Made by a program: the position numbers and the translations under genes. From Aphrophora alni (taxonomy: Eukaryota; Arthropoda; Insecta; Hemiptera; Aphrophoridae), in the NCBI GenBank assembly GCA_963513935.1, contig OY740768.1, forward strand, positions 36,822,368-36,886,367: a stretch of DNA of 64,000 nt. Reading direction: 5' to 3'. Shown here piece after piece: positions 35,720-51,424 of the stretch. Position 1 is the first letter of the stretch; the number at the start of each line of letters is the position of its first letter. Below the pieces are notes generated by a model. The model saw only the letters and a list, made by a program, of their open reading frames with translations. It was not told the DNA's origin and did not search any database.

Positions 35720-37252
35720 ATGAAAATCAGCAATACTAGCTCTACAATCTAGCTTTATTTCACTTTAATGAAAATCAGCAATAATATCTCTACAATCTAG
35801 CTTTATTTCACTTTTATGAAAATCAGCAATACTAGCTCTACAATTTAGCTTTATTTCACTTTTATGAAAATCAGCAATAATAGCTCTACAATCTAGCTTT
35901 ATTTCACTTTTATGAAAATCAGCAATACTAGCTCTACAATCTAGCTTTATTTCACTTTTATGAAAATCAGCAATACTAGCTCTACAATCTAGCTTTATTT
36001 CACTTTTATGAAAATCAGCAATAAATAGCTCTACAATCTAGCTTTATTGCACGTTTATGAAAATCAGCAATAATAGCTCTACAATCTAGCTTTATTTCAC
36101 TTTTATAAAAAACAGCAATAATAGCTCTACAATCTAGCTTTATTTCACTTTTATGAAAATCAGCAATAATAGCTCTACAATCTAGCTTTATTTCACTTTT
36201 ATGAAAATCAGCAAAATAGCTCTACAATCTAGTTTTATTTCACTTTAATGAAAATCAGCAAAATAGCTCTACAATCTAGCTTTATTTCACTTTTATGAAA
36301 ATCAGCAAAATAGCTCTACAACCTAGCTTTATTTCACTTTTATGAAAATCAGCAATAATAGCTCTACAATCTAGCTTTATTTCACTTTAATGAAAATCAG
36401 CAAAAAATCTTTATATCTAGCTTTATTTCACTTTTATGAAAATCAGCAATAATAGCTGTACAATCTAGCTTTATTTCACTTTTATGAAAATCAGCAATAA
36501 TATCTCTACAATCTAGCTTTATTTCACTTTTATGAAAATCAGCAATACTAGCTCTACAATTTAGCTTTATTTCACTTTTATGAAAATCAGCAATAATATC
36601 TCTACAATCTAGCTTTATTTCACTTTTATGAAAATCAGCAATACTAGCTCTACAATCTAGCTTTATTTCACTTTTATGAAAATCAGCAATACTAGCTCTA
36701 CAATCTAGCTTTATTTCACTTTTATGAAAATCAGCAATAAATAGCTCTACAATCTAGCTTTATTGCACGTTTATGAAAATCAGCAATAATAGCTCTACAA
36801 TCTAGCTTTATTTCACTTTTATAAAAAACAGCAATAATAGCTCTACAATCTAGCTTTATTTCACTTTTATGAAAATCAGCAATAATAGGTCTACAATCTA
36901 GCTTTATTTCACTTTTATGAAAATCAGCAAAATAGCTCTACAATCTAGTTTTATTTCACTTTAATGAAAATCAGCAAAATAGCTCTACAATCTAGCTTTA
37001 TTTCACTTTTATGAAAATCAGCAATAATAGCTCTACAATCTAGCTTTATTTCACTTTAATGAAAATCAGCAAAAAATCTTTATATCTAGCTTTATTTCAC
37101 TTTCATGAAAATCAGCAATAATAGCTGTACAATCTAGCTTTATTTCACTTTTATGAAAATCAGCAACAATAGCTCTACAATCTAGCTTTATTGCACTTTT
37201 ATGAAAATCAGCAATAATAGCTCTACAATCTAGCTTTATTTCACTTTTATGA
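35720..37252. repeat. 48-bp minisatellite (about 32 copies) with ~0.7-kb higher-order repeat
   Basis: The unit is ATGAAAATCAGCAATAATAG, CTCTACAATCTAGCTTTATT, TCACTTTT, 48 bp (45 where CAAAATAG replaces CAATAATAG). Rare variants recur at long distance: ATAAATAGC with TTTATTGCACGTTTATG at about 36021 and 36737 (716 bp), and CAAAAAATCTTTATATCTAG at 36401 and 37070 (669 bp, one monomer fewer). A block of 14-15 monomers has therefore been duplicated. Confidence 0.95.
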
Positions 37253-37259
37253 ATTACTT

Positions 37260-38550
37260 TTAGCAGTAGAATGTAATTTTAAAACAGATCACGAAATTTC
37301 AAAATGGCTGCTGTTTCGGAATTTCCTTTTCATATGATCTAAATACGCCTGGAATAGCTATTTCTGTGATTGTTTATAGATCAGGTTAGGTTGAATTCTG
37401 TCAAGGCGGGAATATTCAGAAATTCATATCATGTCAGTAACATGCCAGATATTGTCGATTATATCTTCTACTGCTAATGAAAGCCTCTCCAAATACCCTT
37501 CAAGAAACCAGTTTTAGAGGCTAATGGGCGTTAACTCTATAACTTATATAGGAGGAGTGAAAATAGAAACTAAAACTTAGATTAATCCCCGATTACGTCT
37601 ATGCGATAAGAAGAACCAGAAATTTAGTTTTGCATGCAAGTGTTTTCAACGCTGTACATAGAGATAGACATCGAGTGGAGTGGAGAGATTTGGTCTCTGT
37701 TTTTTTTAAACAAATTCGTTTTTTAAAGTTGAGTTTGAAAATTTCGGCGCGAAACTGAGCGAAGCGACGCTGTTGGTTTGATTTTTGGAGTGTTCCAAAG
37801 TGGTACGGAATATGTTTGAAAGTCAAACAACTCCCTGTAATGTGTTTATCAAAAATATTTATGGGAATTAAGCCCCCAAAATCACATCAGGAAAATAGTA
37901 TATAAGTTATACGAAAATGTCGCAGCTACGTTTGGAAATCGAGATTGTAGTTACGTTGAAAAACCTACCAGTGGGTCGTTACAGTACTAAAAAGAGGCCG
38001 ACTATTTTACAAACTCCTTTAAAATAATAACGTCTTCGATAATTAACTAACAATTTATATAAAATAACGCGTTTTGTAAAGAAACAATCGTATCGTTCCC
38101 CCGTTGGAACAGTACGATATTCAATAATGTGAGGAACTGGAATGAACGGTCCTCTCCTTCGCACACCTAGCCATACTGCGTTCTAGTGTTGTGGTCTTTA
38201 AAATTTAATAATGGATATTTCATTCATTTTATTTGTATTTAAAAATTGTAAGACCAATTATGTTTGATAATTGCAATTTTTCCTCGTAGTGGTCAGTTTC
38301 GCTCAAAAACAAATAAAGTTTTTACATAATTACACACTAATATAATCTTTATTATTTTAGGTGTACGACAACTTAGTTTAATTTACACTTAGTTATTGTT
38401 GGTAAATCTTTATGCTAACAATATACAGTGTCCTGAAAATGAAGGACTAACTATTCATTTTCGAATTATATACATCTAAACGAACAAAATATATCGAATA
38501 GCATATAGTCGAATCGGCTTCATTATCCGTCTATCCGCCATTTTGTTATT
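37260..38550. other. Non-coding region
   Basis: No gene supported. Short frames on the - strand at 37599-37826 and 37979-38164 have no recognisable domain. Confidence 0.45.
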
Positions 38551-38553
38551 ATA

Positions 38554-38554
<1 letters not shown>

Positions 38555-38608
<54 letters not shown>
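38555..38608. repeat. Homopolymer A(54)
   Basis: Uninterrupted A run preceded by CCATTTTGTTATTATAC. Its length suggests a retroposition tail, but no coding body lies upstream. Confidence 0.9.
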
Positions 38609-38609
<1 letters not shown>

Positions 38610-38610
<1 letters not shown>

Positions 38611-39398
38611 GAGTTATCAATAATATTATTCAATTTTTTTTAAAATCCCGGACCCATCATATTACTATATATGTCAAAAAAGTGAAAACTATGGTAAATT
38701 ACAAATGTCTTAAAGAACATCAATTTTATATTTATAATTTTCTAGACCTAAATACAAATACACAATACACATTTTTATTAAATGATTCTATATTTTTGGG
38801 ATATACAATACAAACTAACTTGTACAACTAACTTGGCTGTCGAAAGTACATAATAAATGTGAGTTCCTTCAAAAAAGACGAATAATAAAATCTTTTAATA
38901 AATTTGGCGCCTTATGTGTCTTAAAGGCGCAATTTATATTTTTAAATTATTCATATCTTTTCTTCAGATTATACTTGACAAAATTACCGTAAACCATAGT
39001 CGGAAAGAAAACTGAACATGGTTTTCATAGCTTGAACCGTCGGAAAGTACTTCTGGAAAGTAATAAAAATGTATAAAAGTAATAAAAACGTAACAACACT
39101 ATCAGTATTTGTCCCTGAACACATAAGGAAGTATTGAACTAGGTAATAATTTCTGTGTTATACACAACATGCATGTAATTAGCTGAGGTAAAATAGGAGT
39201 GAACAAGTAATGCAGTTTCGAGGACACCTTGCATTAACCTACCAGTCAATATTGCTTTGTTTAGTTATTGTTGAGATGTTTAACAAGTGTTTTTACGGCT
39301 CCAGAGGTAACCTTCAGTTCGAATTTTTACGAAAATTACTAGCACAATAATAGTATTAAGTTTTTTATAGCTGTACTACTATTAGAAGCTCACTTGTA
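38610..39398. other. A+T-rich non-coding region
   Basis: Nothing recognised between the poly(A) run and the TC-composite array. Confidence 0.5.
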
Positions 39399-41703
<2,305 letters not shown>

Positions 41704-41704
41704 C

Positions 41705-43785
41705 CATCAGTAAAAAGAAGAATGTTTATGGAAGTATATTATATACAAGTTTTGTAAACCTATTCTACCTGTTTCAATAATAACGTGTGTTCATATGAAT
41801 CCTATTTAGAATTTTGTGAATGTAAGATTTTTATTTATTATTATAGATACGTTTTGACCTTTCAAAAAATGAATGCTTACCGATGCTCTTGAAGACATGT
41901 ACTTACGCACCCACAAAATTGCTCTGTACTTTAATGTTGCTTGGATGTCGTGATTAGAGGGTTGAAAATACAGTATTTCTTCTAAGAAGAAATTACAGCA
42001 TATTATATATTTTTTTGTGTTTTTAAATTAAAGATTGAATTATATATATTTTTTATATTTCTAAATTTCTATAGTACAGATTATATAAACTTAGCAAAGT
42101 TCCTTTTAACAACTTTTATATACGTTTTTGAAAAATCCCATACAAGTGTTTTTCGAGTGATGTTTTCCGTGTTTATTCACACATTAAAGAAAACAAAAAC
42201 TCAGAGTAACCATCAAAACACTATTGGAAGTGCCAGATTCTCTTGGACTAAGTAGGAATTTCCACTTTTCACAAATAAAAAAACAACAACAGTGCCTCAC
42301 TAGACAACGTTTTGAACGCTCTTGAGGCACACACTGAAATATCTGTTTAGTAGTGAAATTATTTGTTATTTAATATTATTTCTAGTTTGTTCACAAGTGT
42401 AGCTTTATAAGAATAATTATTTAATCTTTCTTTTATATACCAAATGCCTACTTTATTCAACACTCAGATTAAACTAGTACTTTGAGTAGAACACATAAAA
42501 TGCATATAGTGAAAATAGAGTCTATTGAATAGCCTAATTTCAATCATTTTGGCTGAGGATAGCAAAACCGAAGAAACCAGCAAAACGAGGAGTGTGGTGT
42601 GATTATCTTGAAGCAATCTAAGCAGAATATTTTGCAAACTGACGTGCTTTTTACCTCATAGTTGCACAACTTCTGCCGATGTAGGTAGATCTAGGGCGGA
42701 TCCAAAACCAATGCCAAGTAAATTATAACAGGTTTTATTCTGAAAAATGTAAAACTTCTGAATAAGTATTTTGTAGTTCCTAATAACTTTTAACGAATAT
42801 TTTTTTCTAAACTTATCAAAATTTTAAAAATTAATGCGTTCGAATTACAAACAAAACGAACTTGGTATTGATTTATTTGTGGTTTTATTTACAAAAAATA
42901 TTGCATTTAAAATAGACTGCATATAATTTTGTAATAAAAGCAGTTTCTTTCCTCTCTTTAAAATGCGTTATCAGAACATTTATGGAATTCTAATCGTAAA
43001 TTGTCACAGTTTATTTTTTGTTTGTTGTACGTAAGTGTAAATTATATTGCAAGTATTTCTCTAATTTAACCAATAAAATTTGTTAGTTGTAAATTTACCT
43101 AAAGAAAATTTGAGGTTTTTCTCCAGTTTCTCTTAATAATAGTAGAGACGATATTTTGTAATTTGTAAAGTGTTTTTATTTCATGAATTTTTAATTAATT
43201 AGTTCGAACCCAGTTGTTGGTTTTAGATATTTCTTTGCGTCACTCGTTTTCCCGATTAATTTGTCTTCAATATGTAAAAGATGAGTATAAAAGAACGAAG
43301 AAAATATCTAATCTATCTTTTATTTAAACAGAATAGATCCTCTAATATTACTGCTTCAAACCCCTATTTGGACTGTGCCTAGCCTTTTGTTTGATAACTC
43401 AGCTTTCCATCTGTTTGTATAAAAGATAAATAATGCTCGCCAGTTCTTTTCATAACACGTGACTGAGAATTCTGCTAACTCCAGTGTTTTTTATCGTCAG
43501 TATTATAAATCATTATGAATATACAAATCATGTTTTAAGATTTTCAAGTAATACAAATCAGAGTTATAAAATTATTGACGGAATATATCATCTAACAGTC
43601 ATAGATATAAAGAAGACATTCTGTTAATACACATCACACTTCTGGTTGGCAATTCACGAGTCCTGTGTTAATAGAAGAGTAATCGGGCCGAGTTAATTAT
43701 TCCAATCTATGACAGTTCTTATGCCATTAACTGTACAACTGGCAGTGACAACATTCCGATTTTACTACTTTTTCAATACTTTTTT
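41705..43785. other. A+T-rich non-coding region
   Basis: No feature recognised. Confidence 0.5.
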
Positions 43786-43789
43786 TTTT

Positions 43790-44545
43790 TTTAATTCACA
43801 ATAAATAGTAATATTATCCAAATACAAACTTGTTATATATCATTTTTCTCAGGAAGGTTCATAGATTGCATTTATGAAATGAAAAAGTCATATATAAGTA
43901 ACAGTTTGGAATTAGTATGTCAAGAATTTAAAAAAATGTGCAGTAAAACAGGTGAAATACCAAGAACATGCACATGACAACCACATAACCTAATTTTTCT
44001 GTTTTTTTTTTCAAGATGTATAAAGTTTTAGAATTTATTTTTGAGTAGTAATCGGTAAAAAAATATATCATTTTTGAAAAGTTACAATTTTGATAAACCA
44101 ATTTTTAAGAAAAAGTAAAATAGGTGAAAAGTTTGGCTTATATTGAAAAATTTACTAAAAAAAGTAATATTACCCAAAACCCAATTTTTGTTATATATCA
44201 TTTTTCTCAGAAGAAGGCGTCAAATTCATGTGTAATGGAAAAAAATTAGACGTAACAATTTTGGAGTTAGTTTTGTCAGTAATCAAAAATGTGCAATAAC
44301 CTAAGCCTAAACGTCACAAAATCTTATATATACCTTACAAAAAAACTTTTTCAAGATGTAGACTACAAATGTATTGTGAGTAAAAGTCTGGGAAAATATA
44401 TCAATTTGGAAAATTTGTATTAGAAAAACAATTTTTTGTGAAAAAAGTACACAAAATCTAAAAATTATTTCGACAAAATTTACCAAAAGTATTTATTTTA
44501 AGCTCAACCTGTTATATATATATAATTAGGCAAAGGTACATAGAA
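43790..44545. repeat. Degenerate ~358-bp tandem repeat (about 2.1 copies)
   Basis: AAAGTAATATTA(C/T)CCAAA then TTGTTATATATCATTTTTCT recurs at about 43805 and 44162 (offset 358). Also repeated are TTTTTCAAGATGTA (about 44010/44347) and GGTAAAAAAATATATCA/GGGAAAATATATCA. A third start (CTGTTATATATA at 44510) is truncated. The copies are heavily diverged, so the duplication is old. Confidence 0.65.
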
Positions 44546-44549
44546 TTGA

Positions 44550-46890
44550 ACCGTTAATTATTCATAAATTATCTAGAATCATATATTTTAGAGTCAGGTA
44601 ATATAGAATGAGAAAAAAATTTCTTTACGTCACTTAAATTTGAACTAATAAAAAAATCACTAACAAAGTTCTGTAAAATAACAGAAAAGATTTATTAGGT
44701 TATTGTGTATAGTTGTGAAGATAAATCTGTACCAACAAAACATAATAAATTAAAAAAATAATAAACCCACAAAAGAATAACTAATATCACTAACACGCAC
44801 TAAAATTCCCACAGAGCCAACATGTAAAATGTCTATCTCGGTCAGTGATAAGAACAAACCAATTCCATCTGGGAAGCTCGACTTTGAAGGTACAGTACTA
44901 CCAAAATATTTTCCCTACATAAAACGTGCACTATTTTCCACGAAACCTCCAAACTTCCTCTTTTCAATTATATGTATATAGATCGTCACAAAAAATCGAA
45001 ATATTGTCCAAATATCAGTCGAAATAATAGTTGTAGTCTTGAAGTTTTCAAACGTCTAATTGAAGCCACCATTCGAAAGAGAAAGAAAACTACTATAACA
45101 CAGTATAGATGTTGATTAGTTTGACAGAAAAGTGGACTAGTGACATATAAACAAATATGACGGTAATTTTGTCTTCTGTTGCTAAAAACTGTCGTTTTTT
45201 TCTAGCGAACTAAATTGAATAAATTTAGCAATTTATTAAATTATTTGTATTGCTATTTAGAAACTTTGTTATAAGAATTTGTAAGAACAGATTATTAGCT
45301 TTACAGTGGTATTTAGAATATTGCGATAGGATAATTTTTAGTGGGTGAAATGTTTATTTGCGAAAAATATGATTTTACTTGGTCTACACACTACCGTCGC
45401 TCTGAGTTTCGACAACCAATTGTCGATTGTCATTTACAGGGTTTTAAAGAGTTGAAGTGTGAGATTCTAGCCCTATTGACCTATCTGCTTCGATTTGATT
45501 CGATTTCACGGACAGGTTTAGGCAGAAAACAGTCTTCTACAACGTGCAGTGGAATGGTTGTTGTTCGAGTGAAAGACAGATCTGACCAACTGCTACTCCA
45601 AACTAATGCTCGGTTACAGCGATGTAGATGTAGAAGGTACCATTTTGTCCAGTTAAAATAAAAATCGCCAACACTGTGGGAAGACAAGTTCGCGTTACTT
45701 ACACAGTTAAAACGGCTGTAGTATAATGTAGTTATGGCAATATAATATATTTAGTTGATTACAAACCTACTGTGAGTCTGGTACTAGCTCATGACAGCGA
45801 GGTTTTGCAATCCGATTTGGTTATGGAGATATATCAACATCGGCAATATAAACAAGAGTAGAAATAATAACTTACACTTGACCTTCCAAACAATTGACGA
45901 CTAACAATCTTCAGTAATTTTAGTTTGTATCAGAAACAGAAACCAAATTGTTGTGTTTAGACAACTCATACAGGATTGAACTTTAATTTAAATTGTATGT
46001 AATGAGCTGATAAATAAAGGTATAAAGCAGTTTTTCATACTCAATGTATTTAGATAATACAATGTTGAAAACCCGGACACAATTATTCAAGCTCCAAAAC
46101 ACGAATTCAATAGACATTTAATTAATTCTGCAGTACAGACGATACTCGCGAACTAGGTTAAATGTCAGATTCTACTTCTGTCTTTTAAATTGACCCACAT
46201 TGCTTCCTGAAGATTTTCGGCACACTTTTTGTGAAGTCAGCATCTACTGTTATTGTTACACTCTCGCCTTTTTACGTAACTTATTAATGGATTCTACCAA
46301 GGCATTTAATTTGAAGTCATTACTTTCCGACACATACCGAGCGGAATGAATAGATGTTTCGTTGACATTTTCTGGTCCATTGCCATACTTAAAAGGTGTA
46401 ATTTCATGGAATTAAAAACAAATTGTAATAGATTGTTATTATTTTATTTATTTTTATTTTTTAATTTGTACAGATTCTAAAGGGCCTAACTAGGCATGCT
46501 AGGCTTTTCATCGGGTGATGTGTGGTCAGAACATAAAGTTCCCGACAAACTTTCATAACCAAGATTTTATATTTCCACGATGCTGGGTTAACATCATACA
46601 TTTTTGATCCCCCACGAGACGAACCCAGAAACCTTTTGCACATTAAGCGAGAAAAGTACCCAGTAAACTTTAGACACTAAGAGCCTTATTAAAAGGTTAT
46701 CACAATATAAATACTGTACTTCTTAATTGTCACGTAAGTTCTATTGGCAGAGAATTGACATCAAAACGAAATTTAACAAAACCTGTATATCGATTCCATA
46801 ATGGTTATACCGATACATTAATTTTTACACATAATTAAACCCGACGAGAGTTACTGTAAGTTCTAATTGATTAAAAGTTTCAAATACTTT
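44550..46890. other. Non-coding region
   Basis: Ordinary unique sequence. The 106-codon + frame at 45341-45661 lies in a less A+T-rich patch and has no recognisable domain or splice context, so it is not called as a gene. Confidence 0.45.
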
Positions 46891-46899
46891 TGAAATAGG

Positions 46900-47045
46900 A
46901 TGTTACAAATCAGCTGTCTGTGTCTTGAAAGTTTAATCATTTCAAAATTCGTTATAACCAATTTTGCAATAATACCTGTTGATTCATTAAAATAAAATCA
47001 ACTTTAGGTTACGTTAACTAACACGATTTACGAAAGATTATCATG
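46900..47045 (+). repeat. Dispersed repeat R2, copy 2
   Basis: GTTACAAATCAGCTGTCTGT, GTCTTGAAAG, ATTTCAAAATTCGTT, AACCAATTTTGCAA, TGTTGATTCATTA and TTTAGGTTACGTTAA parallel copy 1 at 22635-22800 in the same orientation. Confidence 0.55.
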
Positions 47046-47049
47046 TATA

Positions 47050-48230
47050 TTAAAAGTGAGGCCAAACTCTGGGAAGTGATTCTACATAACATACTGATGA
47101 AAAAATGTCCAGTGAACTTAAGCCCGAAAATGCTTTATTTTATAGTTATCCACCATGTTTTAAATTTTATTTATTTATTTTTTTTTTATACAAAATACTT
47201 GATATTTTTGCAAGTAGAAAACATATTGAGCTCAAACTTTGTATACCTATTTGTTGCGTAACCGTTTATCACTGTACGAAAAACCAGAATGTTCTTTTTT
47301 TAAATGGCAGCCTTTAAAAATCTTTAATGTGAAATATCTGAAAAACCGGTAACTTTACAAAAAATACAAGGGACCAAAAAGCTTACTTTGTTAATAACAA
47401 ACATATCGGCTGTTTTATTTTGTCTGTAGCTCAAAGGTTAACAGAGATATTGACAAAAAACATAAAATATATTTACATAATGTTATATGTTTCTTCCCAC
47501 CCATCTGAACGACAAATAGTTCTTAATGACGACTGCCAAGGTTAAATTTATATTAATTAAGGATTTGCTGTCTTAGAGTTTGTCATTAGGTGTATACTCA
47601 ATTTATAAGTACATTAATAAGTTGTGTAATTAATAAACTTAGTACATTTCACACATCCATTGTCTGTCATAACTAAATAATGACATCGATTGATATTTAT
47701 ATGATTTTTTAAGCGTTTCCGATTTTGAGAGTGCAAATTTTGAGAGAGAGAAAATTAATTCAATGTACTCTAGTCAAGGAAAATACAGACAAGTGCAGCT
47801 GGTTTCGTATCTTATCTAAAATATACACCAGTTTACTTGCAGATAAAAGTAATTTCATTTGTGATAACATAAATTTTTAAGGTATACAATTTCATTCTTA
47901 GTATTTATTTACGATACCGTTATATAAGTTGAATGTATCTAGATCTAGATATTGCTTAATTTACTTTGTAAATGAATTTATTTTTAGATGCGGTATTTCA
48001 GACCTATTTAAAACCAATTGTATGGAAAAGTTAGACGATGTGTGTTGTAGAGTCCAAACGGGTGAACCGTTATTATTATTATTATTGCTGTTTTGACTGA
48101 TTTCTTATTTCGGTGGTATAGTTGTGCTCCTCGAAGTACGAGCTTTTGGCTTTCGTTAGACAAATCTCTAAACCTTCGAACAATTTGACAAATTGTTGAT
48201 GTGAGTAAAATTATTCTATATATAGTTTAT
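47050..48230. other. A+T-rich non-coding region
   Basis: Only a short (TTA)n run near 48071-48086 stands out. Confidence 0.5.
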
Positions 48231-48235
48231 AGGGG

Positions 48236-48384
48236 AGAATTATATTCTATAGTATACTGTCTTCTGGTCTAATTAGTCTCCTCGTAAAAGGCTAGCGCGG
48301 TTTCGAAAACTCTAGGTTTCCATCCTCAGACTGTACGAGGTGAGTAATTAGACCAGAAGACAGTATACTATAGAATATAATTCT
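48236..48384. mobile_element. Fold-back element 2 (51-bp near-perfect arms)
   Basis: The left arm (48236-48286), beginning AGAATTATATTCTATAGTAT and ending CTCCTCGTA, is matched in reverse complement by 48334-48384 with only a few differences near the inner ends. The 47-bp spacer reads, on the - strand, CTGAGGATGGAAACC followed by TTTTCGAAACCGCGC. Near-identity of the arms implies recent origin or gene conversion. No coding sequence; no convincing target duplication outside the arms. Confidence 0.8.
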
Positions 48385-48389
48385 TTCAT

Positions 48390-50960
48390 ATAAGCATGTC
48401 GTCCGGTGGATATAATACAGTAATGAAATTTGGGGGGATTCTTTTTGTTTAAATAAAACTTGATGATTTAGAATTAAATAAGAATTTGAATTGTTTGTCA
48501 GTCGACTTCTGCAACAACCCTTACCCGCACTTCAGTTAACTAGTCTGTAGATATGATGTGTAATGTAAAACATAAAGTTACCCTGTTTTTTTAACTATAT
48601 ATTAAAAGTAGTTTACAAACTTTGAAAACTAATCGTTCTATGCAAATACCGCAAATTCAGAATTTACTCAAACACTTGACTAAATCAAAGAAAATATAAT
48701 TTAAAAATCTAAAATTTCTACATTTGTAATAAACATTTTCCCAGAGCAGTTATAACAGAGCCGGTTGATGTCCTTCAACACACAATGAGTTCACACGATG
48801 GTCGACTATGTCATCAGCCAACTTTGAAACTTTAGTCTTGTTGGTTACACCATAGTTTATCTGAACACATGTAGTCTTGCTTTGCGGTCTTCTATAAATG
48901 TGTTATCAATGGACGAACTTCCGTTGAAGTATGCAACATTATGCCAAACGTTCTTTCTAAAAATAAACATTCGCCAATCTTGAATGTGGGATGCTTTCCG
49001 CTTGAATATCTAGGTCTGTGGTTTTAGTATAAACTTGATTTCGCCGTGTTTTATTCTGTTTTAAATTTAAGTAACATTTGTATTTTATATCTTTTTATAA
49101 AAATGTAGTTGATATCTGATCCCTTGTAATATGTTTTACGATGTTAACCATTATTGGACGCCATCTTTGATTTGCAGCAATTTTTTTTATTGAAACGGTC
49201 GTGTGACAAGTGATGGGACTCATACGAGAGTTTCGTCCCGTTGATATGCATTTTAATAATTATTTTTTCGTTATACTGCTTCAAAAACGGCTGTCTTCAT
49301 TCAATAAATGCATTGAGATGCTAAAGTTGTTCTTTTTAGTCCTAGGACCTAAAAACATCAGTTGAGGTCGAGGTCATCAGCTGTTACTTCGTTTATCCTA
49401 AGTAATTAACCGCATCTAAGTAATTGTAAAGCATCTATAAAAACAACAACCGACACTCTCAATTGTAAATAACCGTTACCATCGAATTGAAGGTAAATAG
49501 GTTGTAACATTTTAGTTTTTGTGAAATTGTTTTCTTATACTGTTTGTAGTATAACGAAAAATATAGTTCATTACTTGGACCAAAAGAATCTTTTCGATTC
49601 AAAAAAATATTGTGGTCAAAAATTTAACCTTGAATGTTTTCATAGAAATATCCAATTAGAGGTTTATTGAGTCCAACAAATTTGTCTGTAGTATGTGATG
49701 CAGTACGTTACAAAACAAATGTGTCGATTGGTGTTGATCAGATTTCGTATGTTTTAACCACTTCTCTCGAGTCTTTTAAAATTTTGGGAATGTTTAAGGA
49801 TATAACCAAAGCATTCAACCTTTGACTGTGTTAAAATGGACTCTAACTGTATTTTGCTCGACTGTATGAACTCAAACTGGTTGGCATCTTCTCATATTCG
49901 AGAGTTATCGATCGAAAATTAAAATGAACTATGAAATGAAACTGAATATGTGAAAATCGGTAAAGAATTTCTATTAAATTTCTGTGAAGTTTTCCAAACC
50001 ACGTTCAAATGGAAATTACAGTTTGCGAGTGAATTAGACAAGGAAATGAAGCCTGATAGCATTCGGAAATTTCTTTGTCTCCTAAATCTTCACAAAAATT
50101 TGTTCGATTTCTCAAGCCGATTTTGACTCTAAAAACTAGATTGATAGTTCTTTTTCACTTGTTGGTTTTTACTCGTACTTGTGACATAATTAAAACCCTA
50201 ATAATGTTAATGTCTTAAAACTGATAGATAGGTAATAAATAATCAATTGCAGTTAACAATGAGTAAATCATATGAATATTCTGAAAACCACATTAAAAAT
50301 GGCACGATGAGTAATAAAAAAAACAAAAATAAACTAATAAGAGAACTGGACCTACCTAAGACCACAAACAATAAACAATAACAAATTATCGTTTATTGTC
50401 TGTTTTAAGACGTTACTCGACCGTTCTCAAAACGAAATGTATGTTGTGTATCTTATAAACTTGAATTATGCATTTTTTACAAAATGATTAAAGAATAACA
50501 GAAATGTTGAAGATTAAAAGATTTTTGAAAGACTATGTATGGTGGAGAATGGAAACAAAACTTGCGATAGGAGCAAAAGGAAGTGGTCGTGTTTTCATTT
50601 TTTACCAGAAAGTTATATTTCCTGTTTCCGATGGAAATCTAATTGTAGAATATGTTACTAAGTATAAATTCAAATTTCATATCACCCGGACTATGTAAAT
50701 TCATATTTTAAGGAGAATTTATTGTGGAATTTTCATAGTAAAGGAAGTTCACGTGTATAACGATTAACGATTAACGATATAACGATTACTACATTTTTCA
50801 GTAGGATTTATTTCATAAGAGAATATGTCATGAGATTCTAAAGCCTCAAAGTACCTATTGGTCTTGTTTCGAAGTCTTGTGTGTACAGTCTTGGTCTCGT
50901 TTACTGGACCTGGTTTCGAGAGTAATCGCGTCTCGTTTGCATCGTTGTATAGTCAGATTA
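48390..50960. other. A+T-rich non-coding region
   Basis: No gene supported. A small imperfect tandem of AACGATT (four to five units) lies at about 50757-50790. Confidence 0.5.
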
Positions 50961-50966
50961 TGTACA

Positions 50967-51419
50967 TGTCCCCTTCATCAGTTACAATCAGATTTTTATT
51001 ATCATCTCCCCTTCATCAGTTACAATCAGATTTTTATTATCATGTCCCCTTCATCAGTTACAATCAGATTTTATTATCATGTCCCCTTCATCAGTTACAA
51101 TCAGATTTTTATTATCATGTCCCCTTCATCAGTTACAATCAGATTTTTATTATCATGTCCCCTTCATCAGTTACAATCAGATTTTTATTATCATGTCCCC
51201 TTCATCAGTTACAATCAGATTGTTATTATCATGTCCCCTTTATCAGTTACAATCAGATTTTATTATCATGTCCCCTTCATCAGTTACAATCAGATTTTTA
51301 TTATCATGTCCCCTTCATCAGTTACAATCAGATTTTTATTATCATGTCCCCTTCATCAGTTAAAATCAGATTTTTTTTTATTATGTCCCCTTCATCAGTT
51401 ACAATCAGATTTTTTTTTA
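50967..51419. repeat. 38-bp minisatellite (about 12 copies)
   Basis: The unit is TGTCCCCTTCATCAGTTACA followed by ATCAGATTTTTATTATCA, 38 bp, with 37-bp and longer variants that differ in the T-run; the last copies have T(8)-T(9). It keeps three overlapping + strand frames open (up to 213 codons) with cycling Ser-Pro-Ser-Ser-Val-Thr-Ile-Arg-type repeats. These are periodicity artefacts. Confidence 0.93.
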
Positions 51420-51424
51420 TACAT

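Noticed and set aside
35720..37252. CRISPR-like array
   Set aside because: Repeats are contiguous with no unique spacers, and the genome is eukaryotic. Same conclusion for all other arrays.
45341..45661. 106-codon + strand frame
   Set aside because: No homology recognised, overlapped by an antisense frame, and no splice or promoter support.
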